Assembly (NCBI GenBank): GCA_023433505.1
Contig: JAEZCO010000008.1
Span: 1-27,836 of the forward strand
Length of the DNA: 27,836 nt
Direction: 5' to 3'
From: Bacillota bacterium
GTDB taxonomy: Bacteria; Bacillota; Clostridia; Acetivibrionales; DTU013
Below are positions 16,283 to 25,060 of the stretch, piece after piece (position 1 is the stretch's first letter; the number at the start of each line of letters is the position of its first letter). Below the pieces are notes generated by a model. That model was not told the DNA's origin and searched no databases. It saw only the letters and a list, made by a program, of their open reading frames with translations. Both the position numbers and the translations under genes were made by a program.

Positions 16283-17293
16283 ATGGCGCAGACGGCGGAA
16301 ATGCAGCCCTATGAGCAAATCAGGCAATTAGGGGAAAAAATACGGAATAATATAGTGAAGGTTATTGCAGGAAAGGAAGATACCATTGAAAAAGTTTTGA
16401 TCTGCCTCTTCTGCGGCGGCCATGTGTTACTGGAGGATGTGCCGGGGGTCGGAAAAACGGTTTTAGCCAGAAGCCTGGCCAGGTCTGTCCATTGCGACTA
16501 TAAACGGATTCAATTTACCCCGGATTTGCTTCCTTCGGACCTGACAGGAATTAATTACTATAACCAGAAAATAGGAGAATTCGTCTTCCGCCCCGGTCCG
16601 CTCTTCGCAAATATCGTTCTTGCGGATGAAATCAACCGGGCAACCCCCAGGACCCAGTCCAGCCTTCTGGAATGCATGGAAGAACGGCAGGTCACCATCG
16701 ACGGCGAGACACGCCCCCTTCATGCTCCTTTTTTTGTCATTGCCACGCAAAATCCCGTCGAAACCCACGGGACCTTTCCGCTGCCCGAAGCTCAGCTGGA
16801 CCGGTTCACCATGCGGCTGCGGATGGGTTATCCGGCATTTGCGGACGGGCGCAGTATACTGGACCGGTTTGAGCATGAGAATCCCCTGGATACCCTTGAA
16901 AGCGTAGCCAACTGCCGGGAACTGGCGGAAGTGCAGAAGCTTTTCAGCCGGGTGAGGGTTTGCGGAGCCGTAAAGGACTATCTCCTGGAAATTGTTGAGC
17001 AGACCCGGCAGGATGAAAAAATCCTCCTGGGGGTCAGCCCCAGGGGGAGCCTGGCTTTAATGAAAGCGGCGCAGGTGTATGCCGGTTTCCGGGGACGGCC
17101 TTTTGTCACGCCGGACGATGTCAAAAAAATGGCTGTTCCGGTACTGGCCCACCGTATTCTGTTAAAAACGCTTTCCTTCAATGGCCCCTTGCAGCAGGCC
17201 GAACAGCGGATCGGCGAACTGCTGGGGCGTGTCCGGGTGCCAGTGGAAGCCCTCGAAGGGGACGAAGGCCACCAGGCGGGTGAAGGACCGTGA
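16283..17293 (+). CDS. MoxR-family AAA+ ATPase
   Basis: The 336-residue AAA+ ATPase probably acts as a chaperone that matures or activates partner proteins. It has Walker A GVGKT (55-59) within LLEDVPGVGKTVLARSLA, Walker B VLADEIN with Asp115-Glu116, sensor-1 ATQNP (about 154-158) and the MoxR lid region (SPRGSLALMKAAQVYA). GAGGTG precedes the ATG by 4 nt. Its stop overlaps the start of the DUF58 gene by 4 bp (GTGA). MoxR, DUF58 and a membrane DUF4129 protein form a widespread three-gene set, whose substrates are mostly unknown. Confidence 0.95.
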   Translation: MAQTAEMQPYEQIRQLGEKIRNNIVKVIAGKEDTIEKVLICLFCGGHVLLEDVPGVGKTVLARSLARSVHCDYKRIQFTPDLLPSDLTGINYYNQKIGEFVFRPGPLFANIVLADEINRATPRTQSSLLECMEERQVTIDGETRPLHAPFFVIATQNPVETHGTFPLPEAQLDRFTMRLRMGYPAFADGRSILDRFEHENPLDTLESVANCRELAEVQKLFSRVRVCGAVKDYLLEIVEQTRQDEKILLGVSPRGSLALMKAAQVYAGFRGRPFVTPDDVKKMAVPVLAHRILLKTLSFNGPLQQAEQRIGELLGRVRVPVEALEGDEGHQAGEGP

Positions 17294-18453
17294 CGGCGGC
17301 GGCCTTGCTGGTGGTTACCGGAATGATCTTCTTGCTTTATGGAGCGTTGACAGCCTGGCACGGATTGGACCAACTGCACTATCATTGCAGCTTCAGTGTC
17401 CGCGAGGCCTCGGAAGGGGATGAGGTGATGCTGGTGGAAACCGTCGAAAATTCCGGGTTTCTGCCGGTACAATGGCTGAAGGTACAGATTTTCACTTCAC
17501 GGTGGCTGGACTTTGCCCGCACCCGTTCGGTGGTAGCACAGGAAAGCCGCTATGTCAACAGCTCTTTTAGCCTGAACGGGCTTGAAAAAATCAGCCGGCA
17601 GTGGAAAGTCCGGTGCCTCAAGCGGGGGATTTACCGGATAGAAACTGTTTCTTTAACCGGCGGCGCTTTGATTTTGGCGGCAGCCCGGTCGGTCCCCGTC
17701 CCTGTGGGAGCGGAGATCCTTGTGTTTCCGGCGCCCATTGCCCCTGAGCAATGGCTGAAGCCTGTAAACATGCTGTCAGGGGAACAGATCGTCCGGCGTT
17801 TTGTCCTGGAGGACCCCTTTCTTGTTTCCGGGGCCAGGGAATACCGGGATTCAGACCCGATGAACCGCATTCACTGGAATGCATCGGCAAGACACAACAG
17901 GCTTATGGTGCGGAAAAATGAGTATACCTCCCATATGAACCTGAGAATCCTTCTTAATATTCAATCCCGCGAACAGGAATCCATTGAAGTGCTGGATAAA
18001 GAAGTCGTGGAAGCAGGAATCAGGGTGGCGGCGGGAATGATTCACAGGGCCATGGAAGAAGGAATCCCGGTAGGTCTTGCTACAAACGGGCTTTTAAACG
18101 ATGAACTGCGGAAAAGCGGTTCTTTTACCGATGCCGGAGGGAAACTGTCCGTTTCAGCCGTCCGGTCAGGGCAGAACCATGCCCGGAAGCTGATGACAGC
18201 CCTGGCCGGCATGAGGCTGGAAACCCTGGCGGAATTTGAAGAGTTGATCCTTTCCGTTTCCCGGGAGTCGGCGGGTGACGAGGTGGTTGCCATTACCGCC
18301 TATGCGGGTCCCCGTCTGGCTTCTGCGATTTACGAGCTAAAACGGAATTGTGGGCGGGTCCGGATTGTTTTCACGCAGGTTTGCGATATTCCGGAGGAAT
18401 TGCTTGCCATTGCAGGTATCCATGTTCTGGGGGAGGCGGCGGACCAATCATGA
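17290..18453 (+). CDS. DUF58 protein (MoxR partner)
   Basis: The 387-residue protein begins with a hydrophobic helix (about 3-22), continues with a beta-rich extracytoplasmic-like region, and carries the family signature GAREYRDSDPMNRIHWNASA near residues 181-200, followed by LMVRKNE. The C-terminal half resembles a von Willebrand A-like fold. DUF58 proteins accompany MoxR ATPases, and their physical interaction is generally assumed. It starts at a GTG that overlaps the MoxR stop, and its own stop overlaps the next start (ATGA). Both arrangements point to translational coupling. Confidence 0.9.
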   Translation: MTAAALLVVTGMIFLLYGALTAWHGLDQLHYHCSFSVREASEGDEVMLVETVENSGFLPVQWLKVQIFTSRWLDFARTRSVVAQESRYVNSSFSLNGLEKISRQWKVRCLKRGIYRIETVSLTGGALILAAARSVPVPVGAEILVFPAPIAPEQWLKPVNMLSGEQIVRRFVLEDPFLVSGAREYRDSDPMNRIHWNASARHNRLMVRKNEYTSHMNLRILLNIQSREQESIEVLDKEVVEAGIRVAAGMIHRAMEEGIPVGLATNGLLNDELRKSGSFTDAGGKLSVSAVRSGQNHARKLMTALAGMRLETLAEFEELILSVSRESAGDEVVAITAYAGPRLASAIYELKRNCGRVRIVFTQVCDIPEELLAIAGIHVLGEAADQS

Positions 18454-19778
18454 AGAAAATGGAGCGCTTAATCAAGCTACTCTTGCTTGGCGGGACTTTT
18501 TGCAGTGTTTACTCAATAACGGAGGCAATGGGAGCAATTCTCGACCTGGCCTATGCGCCGGATTATCTATATGGCTACCTCGCTTTAACCCTGCTAGGCT
18601 CTATAATTACTATTTTTTGTACAAAATTTACTATGCCCTTTGTAAGATTCATTGTACTCGCAATGCTATTCATGTTGTCCCAGGGTATTTGGCTCCGGAT
18701 TGTTTTTCAAACCTCTTCGGAGCTCGATTGGATGGTTTGGCAAATGTCCAAAGGGGTGATTTATTTCATCAGCGGAGCATTGCTTCACCGTGGGACGGCA
18801 TTTTGCAAACGGCTTGGCAGCCTCTGGCCGGGCCTTTTGTTTGTTTCAGGCCCTTTGCTGTTGAGTGAGCTGTACTGGAAGGCGGCATTTCTGAAAGAGC
18901 GTTTGCCGGTTATTTCCGTACTCTTTCTTCTGTTTGCCATATTCATGCAAGGGCTGGAACAAACCCATTTTCTTTTTACCGCCAGAGGGGTGGATTTGCC
19001 GGAGGTGCGCAAAAGGGTTGTATACCGGGGGCTTTTAACGGCTGCCTGCTTGTTTGGACTGATTCTTACTGTCACACAGTTAAAAGGTTTTATCTGGTTT
19101 TTGATTTGTACCACTGCGGAGGGACTGGGGAAATTTGTACTATGGCTTTTCAGCCTGTTTCCCAGGCACAGGGAGGGAAGCCCTCCGTCCGAAGGCTTCG
19201 GCTTCATGCCCTTTGACCCGAGGCCTTCGCCTTATCCGCTGGTAGTGTTCTTACTTTATTTCGCCAGCAGTTTTGCAGGACTGTCTTTGCTGTTCTGGGT
19301 GCTCACCAAAGCAGGGCCGGCATTAAAAAGGCTTGTCAGGGCCATTTTCCGGTGGCTTTCGGGATGGTTTGCCAGTACGAAGGGCCCGGAAGCCGAGGGC
19401 GGAGAGGAATTTACCGACACGGTGGAGTCGGTGGAAAAGAAAATGGGCAAAAAGCCCGGCGGGAGGAGATTTTCCGTTCCGGAGCTGCTGCGGCGCCTTA
19501 AAGCTGAGTCAAATCCGGTTTATAAGGTAAGAATCTGCTACCAGATCATTCTCATTGGCTTGTTGGATCAGCTAGGGGATATTTCAGCCGCGGATACCAC
19601 CGGAGATATTTACAGAAAAGCTTCTTCCGTAATGAAAATGCCCGAGGAAAAGGACGTGCTGGAGAGAGCGACCGTCCTCTATGACAGGGTCCGCTACGGA
19701 AATGGGATACCGGAGGAATTTGAGGTGGAAGAGATCCGGCAATTTGCAACCCGCCAGACCCATCGGAAAGAGCTGTGA
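18450..19778 (+). CDS. membrane protein with C-terminal DUF4129-like domain
   Basis: The 442-residue protein has about six or seven hydrophobic helices in residues 1-320, including two near the N-terminus, a central cluster and one near 290-315. A charged cytoplasmic linker (about 325-375) and a helical C-terminal domain follow, the latter resembling DUF4129 (VYKVRICYQIILIGLLDQLG, then TTGDIYRKA and ERATVLYDRVRYG). The ATG at 18450 overlaps the DUF58 stop by 4 bp; a longer upstream frame has no support. In related clusters the third gene encodes a membrane protein with an extracellular transglutaminase-like domain; here no such domain is visible. It may anchor the MoxR-DUF58 complex to the membrane. 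Confidence 0.75.
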   Translation: MKKMERLIKLLLLGGTFCSVYSITEAMGAILDLAYAPDYLYGYLALTLLGSIITIFCTKFTMPFVRFIVLAMLFMLSQGIWLRIVFQTSSELDWMVWQMSKGVIYFISGALLHRGTAFCKRLGSLWPGLLFVSGPLLLSELYWKAAFLKERLPVISVLFLLFAIFMQGLEQTHFLFTARGVDLPEVRKRVVYRGLLTAACLFGLILTVTQLKGFIWFLICTTAEGLGKFVLWLFSLFPRHREGSPPSEGFGFMPFDPRPSPYPLVVFLLYFASSFAGLSLLFWVLTKAGPALKRLVRAIFRWLSGWFASTKGPEAEGGEEFTDTVESVEKKMGKKPGGRRFSVPELLRRLKAESNPVYKVRICYQIILIGLLDQLGDISAADTTGDIYRKASSVMKMPEEKDVLERATVLYDRVRYGNGIPEEFEVEEIRQFATRQTHRKEL

Positions 19779-19827
19779 AACGGGCTTGTATTGCGGTTAT
19801 TCATTGAAATTCATGGATATCCAAAGC

Positions 19828-22014
19828 TTATGCGCTTATTGTGCCAGATCCCGCATTCCGGGGCTCATTCTTCAGCTTTGAGGTCTGTCTCTGGGCCATC
19901 ACCAGCTTATAGTAAATCCCTTTTTTCTGAATGAGCTCGTTGTGTGAACCGATCTCCGCCAGATTTCCCTTATCCAGCACAATCAGTCTGTCCGCATTGC
20001 GCAGGGTGGATAATCTGTGCGCTATTGCGATGGTGGTACGGCCTTTTATCAGTCTTCCCAGTGCCTCCTGTATTTTGCTTTCCGTCTCGACATCAAGAGA
20101 AGCCGTGGCTTCATCCAGAATAAGAATGGATGGATTTCTCAGCACTGCCCGCGCGATTGCAACACGCTGCCGCTCTCCTCCCGAAAGGGAATAGCCGTTT
20201 TCGCCGACAATGGTATTGTAGGCATCCGGAAGCTTGACGATAAATTCATGGGCATTGGCGATCTTCGATGCCGCGATGACTTCTTCATAGGTAGCGTCAG
20301 GCTTGGCATAGGTTATATTTTCAAACAGGCTTCCGGCAAACAGGAAGGTTTCCTGGAAGACAACTCCGATGGATTCATGAAGCGCCTTCTGTGAAATATT
20401 TCGAATGTCGGTGCCGTCAATTGATATATTGCCGCCGTTAATATCGTAAAGCCTCATGATCAAATTAATCAGAGTAGACTTTCCGACACCGGAGTGTCCG
20501 ACGATGCCTACCATTTCCCCGGGCCTTATATCCAGGGTGATGTTCTTCAGGACCGGCTCGTAGGATTTGTAGCCGAATACGACGTCCTTGAATCCGATGG
20601 CTCCTTTAATTTCAGGCTCAAGCAAATCTTTCGCATCCTTTATCTCAAGCTCTTCGTCAAGTATCTCAAACAGCTTGACAAGGCTTGCCGTGAGGTCTGC
20701 CACCCAGCGGGGGATCTGGGTCATCCAGCGCAGGGGTTCATATATATAGGCCAGATACATGGTAAACTGTACCAGCTCTCCCATTGTCAAATCACGGCCC
20801 AAAACTGCTTTTCCGCCAAAATACAGCACCAGGAATTCGCCTGTTCCGATTAGGAAGCCCAGCGGCGGGAATAATTTGGACCAGAGCTTTTCATTGTCCG
20901 ACGAAACATCGGCAAGCATTTTGCAGGACCGGTCAAACTTGGCTATCTCCCTGTCTTCATTTCCAAAGGTCTTGACGACCCGGATGCCTTTGATAATGTC
21001 ATGGAGGATGGCATTTGACCGTGCATGCAAGGTCCACTGTTTGTCATATCTTTTAAAAATGAACCGCCAGAAATAATTTATCACAAGCACTGCGACGGGT
21101 ACAGGGATAAATACCATAAGGGCCAGCACCGGATTTGATACAAACAATATAACGGCTACGGCTATAAAAACAAAAACCCGCTCAAAGGCCCAGCGTCCCT
21201 GGTCGATAATGAAGTCCCTGACTTTCTGCGTATCCTGTGTGATCCTTTTGAGCAAGTCACCGGTGGTTTTCCTTGACATGGAGGACAGCGACAGGCTTTG
21301 CACCTTGGAATACAGGGCGCATCTCATACTGTTGGCAATACCGCCGCTGGTTTTGTTTGATATCCTTGAAGAGAAAATGAATATCCCTTCACCAAAGGCT
21401 CTCAGTAAAAACATTATGCCGCACAGTATGATGATCTCGTATGCATTGCCCCTGCGTGGCTCCAAGTAGTCATCAATTAAAATCCTGTTCAATATCGGTG
21501 ACAGAATGTTGAGAGAATTGGAAAACACCAGCAGCAATGCCATTAATAATAAGGGCTTTTTAAAATCAGCCAGGAAAACAAGGGCTTTTTTGTAGATATG
21601 CAGCTTCTTCACACAGAAAAAGCATACATTGGTATTCTGTATAAGCTTTCTGCCGCATTCGGGACATTCTGTATGCTCTTTGTCAACGACGATATTTTCA
21701 TCAATAAAACCGTTCTGCAGGAAGTAATTTACAACTTTGCAGAACTCGCCGGCATCATTCATGCAGCTCATGGTAAACCGGCAAAGGATCCTGTCCTCGC
21801 CGTTATGCCTGCATTCTATAAATGCGCAGCCTATACTGGAAGTCACTTTGAGCTCATTGACTTCTGCAAGCGGAATGGAGAAAACAGTTTCGGCATCATC
21901 CGAAGCCGTGATCATGGCATCCCGGCATATTAGCTGTCCTTTGCAATAATCCCCGGACAGATTCAAATCATAATTCACATAATATAGTTCTGCGCTCTTA
22001 TTGGCAGCCCTCAT
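19828..22014 (-). CDS. ABC exporter-type protein with N-terminal zinc ribbon (second of pair)
   Basis: The 728-residue protein has an N-terminal soluble domain of about 110 residues with beta-strand character, then a four-cysteine ribbon (Cys117, Cys120, Cys131 and Cys134 in CPEC-x10-CFFC). A six-helix transmembrane domain (about 145-430) and a complete ATPase domain follow, the latter with Walker A GHSGVGKST, signature LSGGERQR and Walker B ILILDEATASLD. One polypeptide is a half-transporter, so it probably pairs with the 761-residue partner encoded upstream. The ATG at 22014 is preferred because AGGTGA lies 8 nt upstream; a GTG at 22026 has no room for one. Related ABC/DUF1854 sets are linked to cyanophycin metabolism, but the substrate here is unknown. 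Confidence 0.9.
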   Translation of the reverse strand: MRAANKSAELYYVNYDLNLSGDYCKGQLICRDAMITASDDAETVFSIPLAEVNELKVTSSIGCAFIECRHNGEDRILCRFTMSCMNDAGEFCKVVNYFLQNGFIDENIVVDKEHTECPECGRKLIQNTNVCFFCVKKLHIYKKALVFLADFKKPLLLMALLLVFSNSLNILSPILNRILIDDYLEPRRGNAYEIIILCGIMFLLRAFGEGIFIFSSRISNKTSGGIANSMRCALYSKVQSLSLSSMSRKTTGDLLKRITQDTQKVRDFIIDQGRWAFERVFVFIAVAVILFVSNPVLALMVFIPVPVAVLVINYFWRFIFKRYDKQWTLHARSNAILHDIIKGIRVVKTFGNEDREIAKFDRSCKMLADVSSDNEKLWSKLFPPLGFLIGTGEFLVLYFGGKAVLGRDLTMGELVQFTMYLAYIYEPLRWMTQIPRWVADLTASLVKLFEILDEELEIKDAKDLLEPEIKGAIGFKDVVFGYKSYEPVLKNITLDIRPGEMVGIVGHSGVGKSTLINLIMRLYDINGGNISIDGTDIRNISQKALHESIGVVFQETFLFAGSLFENITYAKPDATYEEVIAASKIANAHEFIVKLPDAYNTIVGENGYSLSGGERQRVAIARAVLRNPSILILDEATASLDVETESKIQEALGRLIKGRTTIAIAHRLSTLRNADRLIVLDKGNLAEIGSHNELIQKKGIYYKLVMAQRQTSKLKNEPRNAGSGTISA
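19832..19847 (+). repeat. 16-bp direct repeat, right copy
   Basis: This is the second identical copy of GCGCTTATTGTGCCAG (first at 11220-11235). It lies inside the final codons of the minus-strand ABC gene, where it encodes the C-terminal SGTISA residues. It could mark a recombination junction of the block between the copies, or be the remnant of a duplicated gene end. Confidence 0.6.
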
Positions 22015-22103
22015 TTTTGACGTCACCTCACAACATTAAACCAGGGCGTGAAACCTGATTTTACACCACACACATTCGGAAAACCTTCACGACAGGCCTA
22101 TTT

Positions 22104-22619
22104 CTAAAACAAATAGGGTTCGAGGAGTCTCAGGCTCTTTTTGTCCATGGCGCTTGTATCCTCGATAAGATACCTGTTGCCGTCCACATCAAAGATGATG
22201 ATCCTCTGATCACCCAGCTGCCTGATATTCCTGCTTACATCCTTTACTGCGAAATTTCTGGACCTGCCTTTTATATGTGCATCAAAATAGACATACCCCA
22301 TCTTTTCCTTGACGGAGGTGATCTTCTGTATGGCAGGACAGAAATAGCGCTTTGAGAGCTCATTGCCGACAATTTCAGCCTGCCTCTCCCCCAGCTCCCT
22401 TAAGGAGAGGATTATTCCTATCTCTTTGTTCTCCGTATCCATAACAGATATATATTCGTCCGGATTGTTAAGCGGCAGTATTCTTGAGAAAACTACCCTT
22501 TTATAGTCTTTGTCAAGGTAGCGGAGCCCTACAAAGCCGTTTCCCGACAAATAAAATTCCGCATTCCGGAGCTCCAGCGCGTTGATATCCATTATTTCCG
22601 TTACTTCCTGTTTAACCAT
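22104..22619 (-). CDS. DUF1854 protein
   Basis: The 171-residue soluble protein matches the DUF1854 family in length and pattern. It has an N-terminal FYLSGNGFVGLRYLDKDYKR, a central ISVMDTENKEIGII strand, and a C-terminal segment of VSRNIRQLGDQRIIIFDVDGNRY. Such genes typically lie beside this special type of ABC transporter, and in other bacteria near cyanophycin synthetase genes. No enzyme motif or membrane segment is seen, so it may be a regulatory or assembly subunit. Its start is 2 nt after the stop of the upstream ABC gene, with GGTGAG as ribosome binding site. It is 89 bp from the start of the downstream ABC gene. Confidence 0.82.
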   Translation of the reverse strand: MVKQEVTEIMDINALELRNAEFYLSGNGFVGLRYLDKDYKRVVFSRILPLNNPDEYISVMDTENKEIGIILSLRELGERQAEIVGNELSKRYFCPAIQKITSVKEKMGYVYFDAHIKGRSRNFAVKDVSRNIRQLGDQRIIIFDVDGNRYLIEDTSAMDKKSLRLLEPYLF

Positions 22620-22621
22620 GA

Positions 22622-24907
22622 CTACTCACCTACCCCTATATGTTTTAATGCTTCCATTTGCAGAGAATACAGCTTGTGATACTCTCCCTTTTTCGTAATA
22701 AGCTCCATGTGGGTTCCGAACTCAACAACCTTCCCCTCCTCTATCACTGCCAGCATATCGGCATCCCTCAATGTCGACAGCCGGTGTGCGATGGCGATGG
22801 TGGTCCTCCCCTCTTTGAGTTTGAAAAGCGACTCCTGGATATTTCTTTCGGTTATCGTATCCATGGCGGCAGTCGCTTCATCCAGGATGAGGATTTTCGG
22901 GTTCTGGATGATGGTCCGTGCAATGGACACCCGCTGTTTTTCTCCTCCTGAGAGGTCCTGTCCTCCGGCGCCTATCCTTGTTTCATATGCATCGGGAAGC
23001 TTCATGATAAATTCATGGGCGCTTGCTGCCTTCGCCGCTGCCACAACTTCCTCAATGGTGGCTTCCGGCCTGGCATACCGGATATTGTCCGCAATCGTCC
23101 CGATGAACAGATAGATCTCCTGGGATACCAGACCCACGTTCCGGCGCAGCTGCTTCAGCGAAATATCCCTGACGTTGATGCCGTCAATTTTTATGTACCC
23201 CTCCTTCACATCATAAAGCCTTGCAATAAGGTTCACGATGGTGCTTTTCCCGGCGCCTGTCTTTCCCACGATGCCAAGCATTTGCCCGGCTTCCACCCGG
23301 AAGCTCATATCTTTGATGACAGGCCTTGAGGGTTCATACTCAAACTTCACGCCGCTGACTTCAATTCCGCCCTTGAACTCATCCATATATACAGGCTTCT
23401 CGCTATCTTCGACATCCGGCCTGGCATCGACGATTTCAAAAACGCGCTGCGCCGAGTCAACACATCGGGCCCACCAGTTGGAAACCCATGACATGAACTG
23501 CATCGGGCCATAAAGCATACCGATATAGGCATTAAATGTGAGCAGCGTCCCCAGAGTTATTTCATTATTGATCACCATTAGCCCGCCTACCGCTGTCACC
23601 ACCACCTGGGAGCCGAACATAAAAAGGTATACCAGCGGGAATGCCGTAAACGCCGTATTCTCCAGCTTTAGCTCGGAACTGTAAAGACTGCTGCTGTATT
23701 TACCGAAGCGGCCGTTTTCTTCCTTTTCCCTGGAGAATGCCTTTATAATGCGCTGCCCGTTCAGCGTATCGCTCACGTGGGAAGACATTTTCGAATCATA
23801 CACCCACCTTTTATGGTGCAGCTTCTTGAAAGACCTCCACATCAAGCGGAATATTGTAAATATTACAGGGATGGTCACCAGGGTTATAGCCGCAAGCTTT
23901 GCATTCAGAAGCAGCATCAGCGCAAATATGCCTGCAAATGTAATAACGTTCACCACCACGTAAGGCAGGCCGTCAACAAAAAACCAGTATATATTGTTGG
24001 AATCACTGTTGACCCGGGCCATAAGCGACCCCGTCTGCTTCGAAGTATAAAAGCCTACGGACAGGCGCTGCATGGCAGTAAAGATCTTTATCTTGATGTC
24101 ATAGATGATGCGCGGAACAATCCCTGCCAGGATATAGCTGTAAAGTACGCCAAGCCCTAGCCCCGTGAAACGGACACCGAAGATGGCGATTACGATAAGC
24201 CCTATGTATCCGTAATACTTCCCTCCGTCTGTGAGGACTTCGTCAAACATCAGCTTGGAGCTTACATAAGGCGAAAACAGATTGAAGGCTGTTCCTGCAA
24301 GCATGGTAACGATAATCAGTATGACCTTGCTTTTGTAGCTCTTGAAAAACGAGAACAGCCTCAAGGTAATATTCATCTTGTTAAGGCACTTCGGACATAT
24401 CCTGCGCCCCTCCTCCGGGTACCGCGTACCGCATTTCGGACAATAAAGCTCTTCGTCTACATTCACATTGCCTGCAAACAGCTCCTTGCCCTGTTTGAAA
24501 TTTTCATAGATCCGGATGAAATTTTCAAAATACACGGCAAAGCCTATGGAGAAGGTCGCAAGCTCAAAGTCCTCCGCCACTCCGGCACCCGCATCGGGTT
24601 CTTTGACCGACATAAGGCAGGCTGTTGATAAAAACCGTTCTACCTTCAGCTTGCCAAGCAACCTGTGGGGTATCACTTCAAGGTCCCGCGGTTCAAAAGC
24701 GGCCTCAAGCCTGCGGCTCCCGCCTGTTTTAACGACCTCTTCCATACCCGTCAGGATATAAAGATTATCTTCGTCAAAAGTAATCCATACTTCGATGAAT
24801 TCGCCGTCCTTCATATCTCCATGCACGGAGTATATAAGCCTTCCGGTATCTATTTCTTTCTCTTCAAGGCTTTTGTTAATGTGCCCCGGGATGCGGTTCT
24901 TTTCCAT
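22622..24907 (-). CDS. ABC exporter-type protein with N-terminal zinc ribbon (first of pair)
   Basis: The 761-residue protein opens the three-gene operon. Residues 1-150 form a soluble, probably PH-like beta domain, ending in a four-cysteine ribbon (Cys156, Cys159, Cys171 and Cys174, CPKC-x11-CPKC). A six-helix transmembrane domain (about 185-480) and an ATPase domain follow, with Walker A GKTGAGKST, signature LSGGEKQR and Walker B ILILDEATAAMD. It is likely to heterodimerise with the 728-residue protein. The Asp in its Walker B-following AAMD and intact Glu suggest it is catalytically competent. The ATG at 24907 has only a weak ribosome binding site (AAAGGAA about 13 nt upstream), so translation may be modest. 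The promoter lies at 24951-24978. Confidence 0.9.
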   Translation of the reverse strand: MEKNRIPGHINKSLEEKEIDTGRLIYSVHGDMKDGEFIEVWITFDEDNLYILTGMEEVVKTGGSRRLEAAFEPRDLEVIPHRLLGKLKVERFLSTACLMSVKEPDAGAGVAEDFELATFSIGFAVYFENFIRIYENFKQGKELFAGNVNVDEELYCPKCGTRYPEEGRRICPKCLNKMNITLRLFSFFKSYKSKVILIIVTMLAGTAFNLFSPYVSSKLMFDEVLTDGGKYYGYIGLIVIAIFGVRFTGLGLGVLYSYILAGIVPRIIYDIKIKIFTAMQRLSVGFYTSKQTGSLMARVNSDSNNIYWFFVDGLPYVVVNVITFAGIFALMLLLNAKLAAITLVTIPVIFTIFRLMWRSFKKLHHKRWVYDSKMSSHVSDTLNGQRIIKAFSREKEENGRFGKYSSSLYSSELKLENTAFTAFPLVYLFMFGSQVVVTAVGGLMVINNEITLGTLLTFNAYIGMLYGPMQFMSWVSNWWARCVDSAQRVFEIVDARPDVEDSEKPVYMDEFKGGIEVSGVKFEYEPSRPVIKDMSFRVEAGQMLGIVGKTGAGKSTIVNLIARLYDVKEGYIKIDGINVRDISLKQLRRNVGLVSQEIYLFIGTIADNIRYARPEATIEEVVAAAKAASAHEFIMKLPDAYETRIGAGGQDLSGGEKQRVSIARTIIQNPKILILDEATAAMDTITERNIQESLFKLKEGRTTIAIAHRLSTLRDADMLAVIEEGKVVEFGTHMELITKKGEYHKLYSLQMEALKHIGVGE

Positions 24908-24950
24908 AAATCATCACGATTCCTTTATTCAGGTAATTACATCCATACCT

Positions 24951-24978
24951 ATTATACCAAACAAATGTTCTTTTTCAA
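24951..24978 (-). promoter_or_regulatory. promoter of the ABC/DUF1854 operon
   Basis: On the minus strand TTGAAA (24973-24978) and TATAAT (24951-24956) are separated by 16 bp, and a TGG before the -10 gives an extended -10 element. The transcription start should be near 24944, giving a leader of about 37 nt. It lies just downstream of the terminator that closes the candidate small RNA, so the operon can be expressed independently of it. Confidence 0.75.
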
Positions 24979-24991
24979 GTAAATTTCAAAA

Positions 24992-25054
24992 CTTGTGCCA
25001 AAAGTATAAAAGCTTGTGCTAAAAATACAAAAACCTGTGGAATAGGCTACTCCA
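24992..25054. repeat. three degenerate repeats at 21-bp spacing
   Basis: CTTGTGCC (24992), CTTGTGCT (25013) and CCTGTGGA (25034) begin units of exactly 21 bp that continue in an A-rich pattern (AAAAGTATAAAAG-like). Two helical turns separate them, so the same face of the DNA is presented. They lie just upstream of the ABC operon promoter. The third unit overlaps the left arm of a terminator hairpin, so it may partly reflect that structure. Confidence 0.4.
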
Positions 25055-25060
25055 CAGGTT
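25022..25060 (-). terminator. rho-independent terminator, minus strand
   Basis: A perfect 10-bp stem (AACCTGTGGA at 25032-25041, TCCACAGGTT at 25051-25060) with a 9-nt loop is followed on the minus strand by a T-rich tail (TTTTTGTATTTTT). No T-run follows on the plus strand. No minus-strand coding gene ends close by; it closes the candidate RNA described next. Confidence 0.7.

Noticed and set aside
18350..18868. Reading frame of 172 codons overlapping the DUF58 and DUF4129 genes
   Set aside because: It lies across two well-supported genes in another frame, has no sensible domain, and lacks a ribosome binding site of its own.
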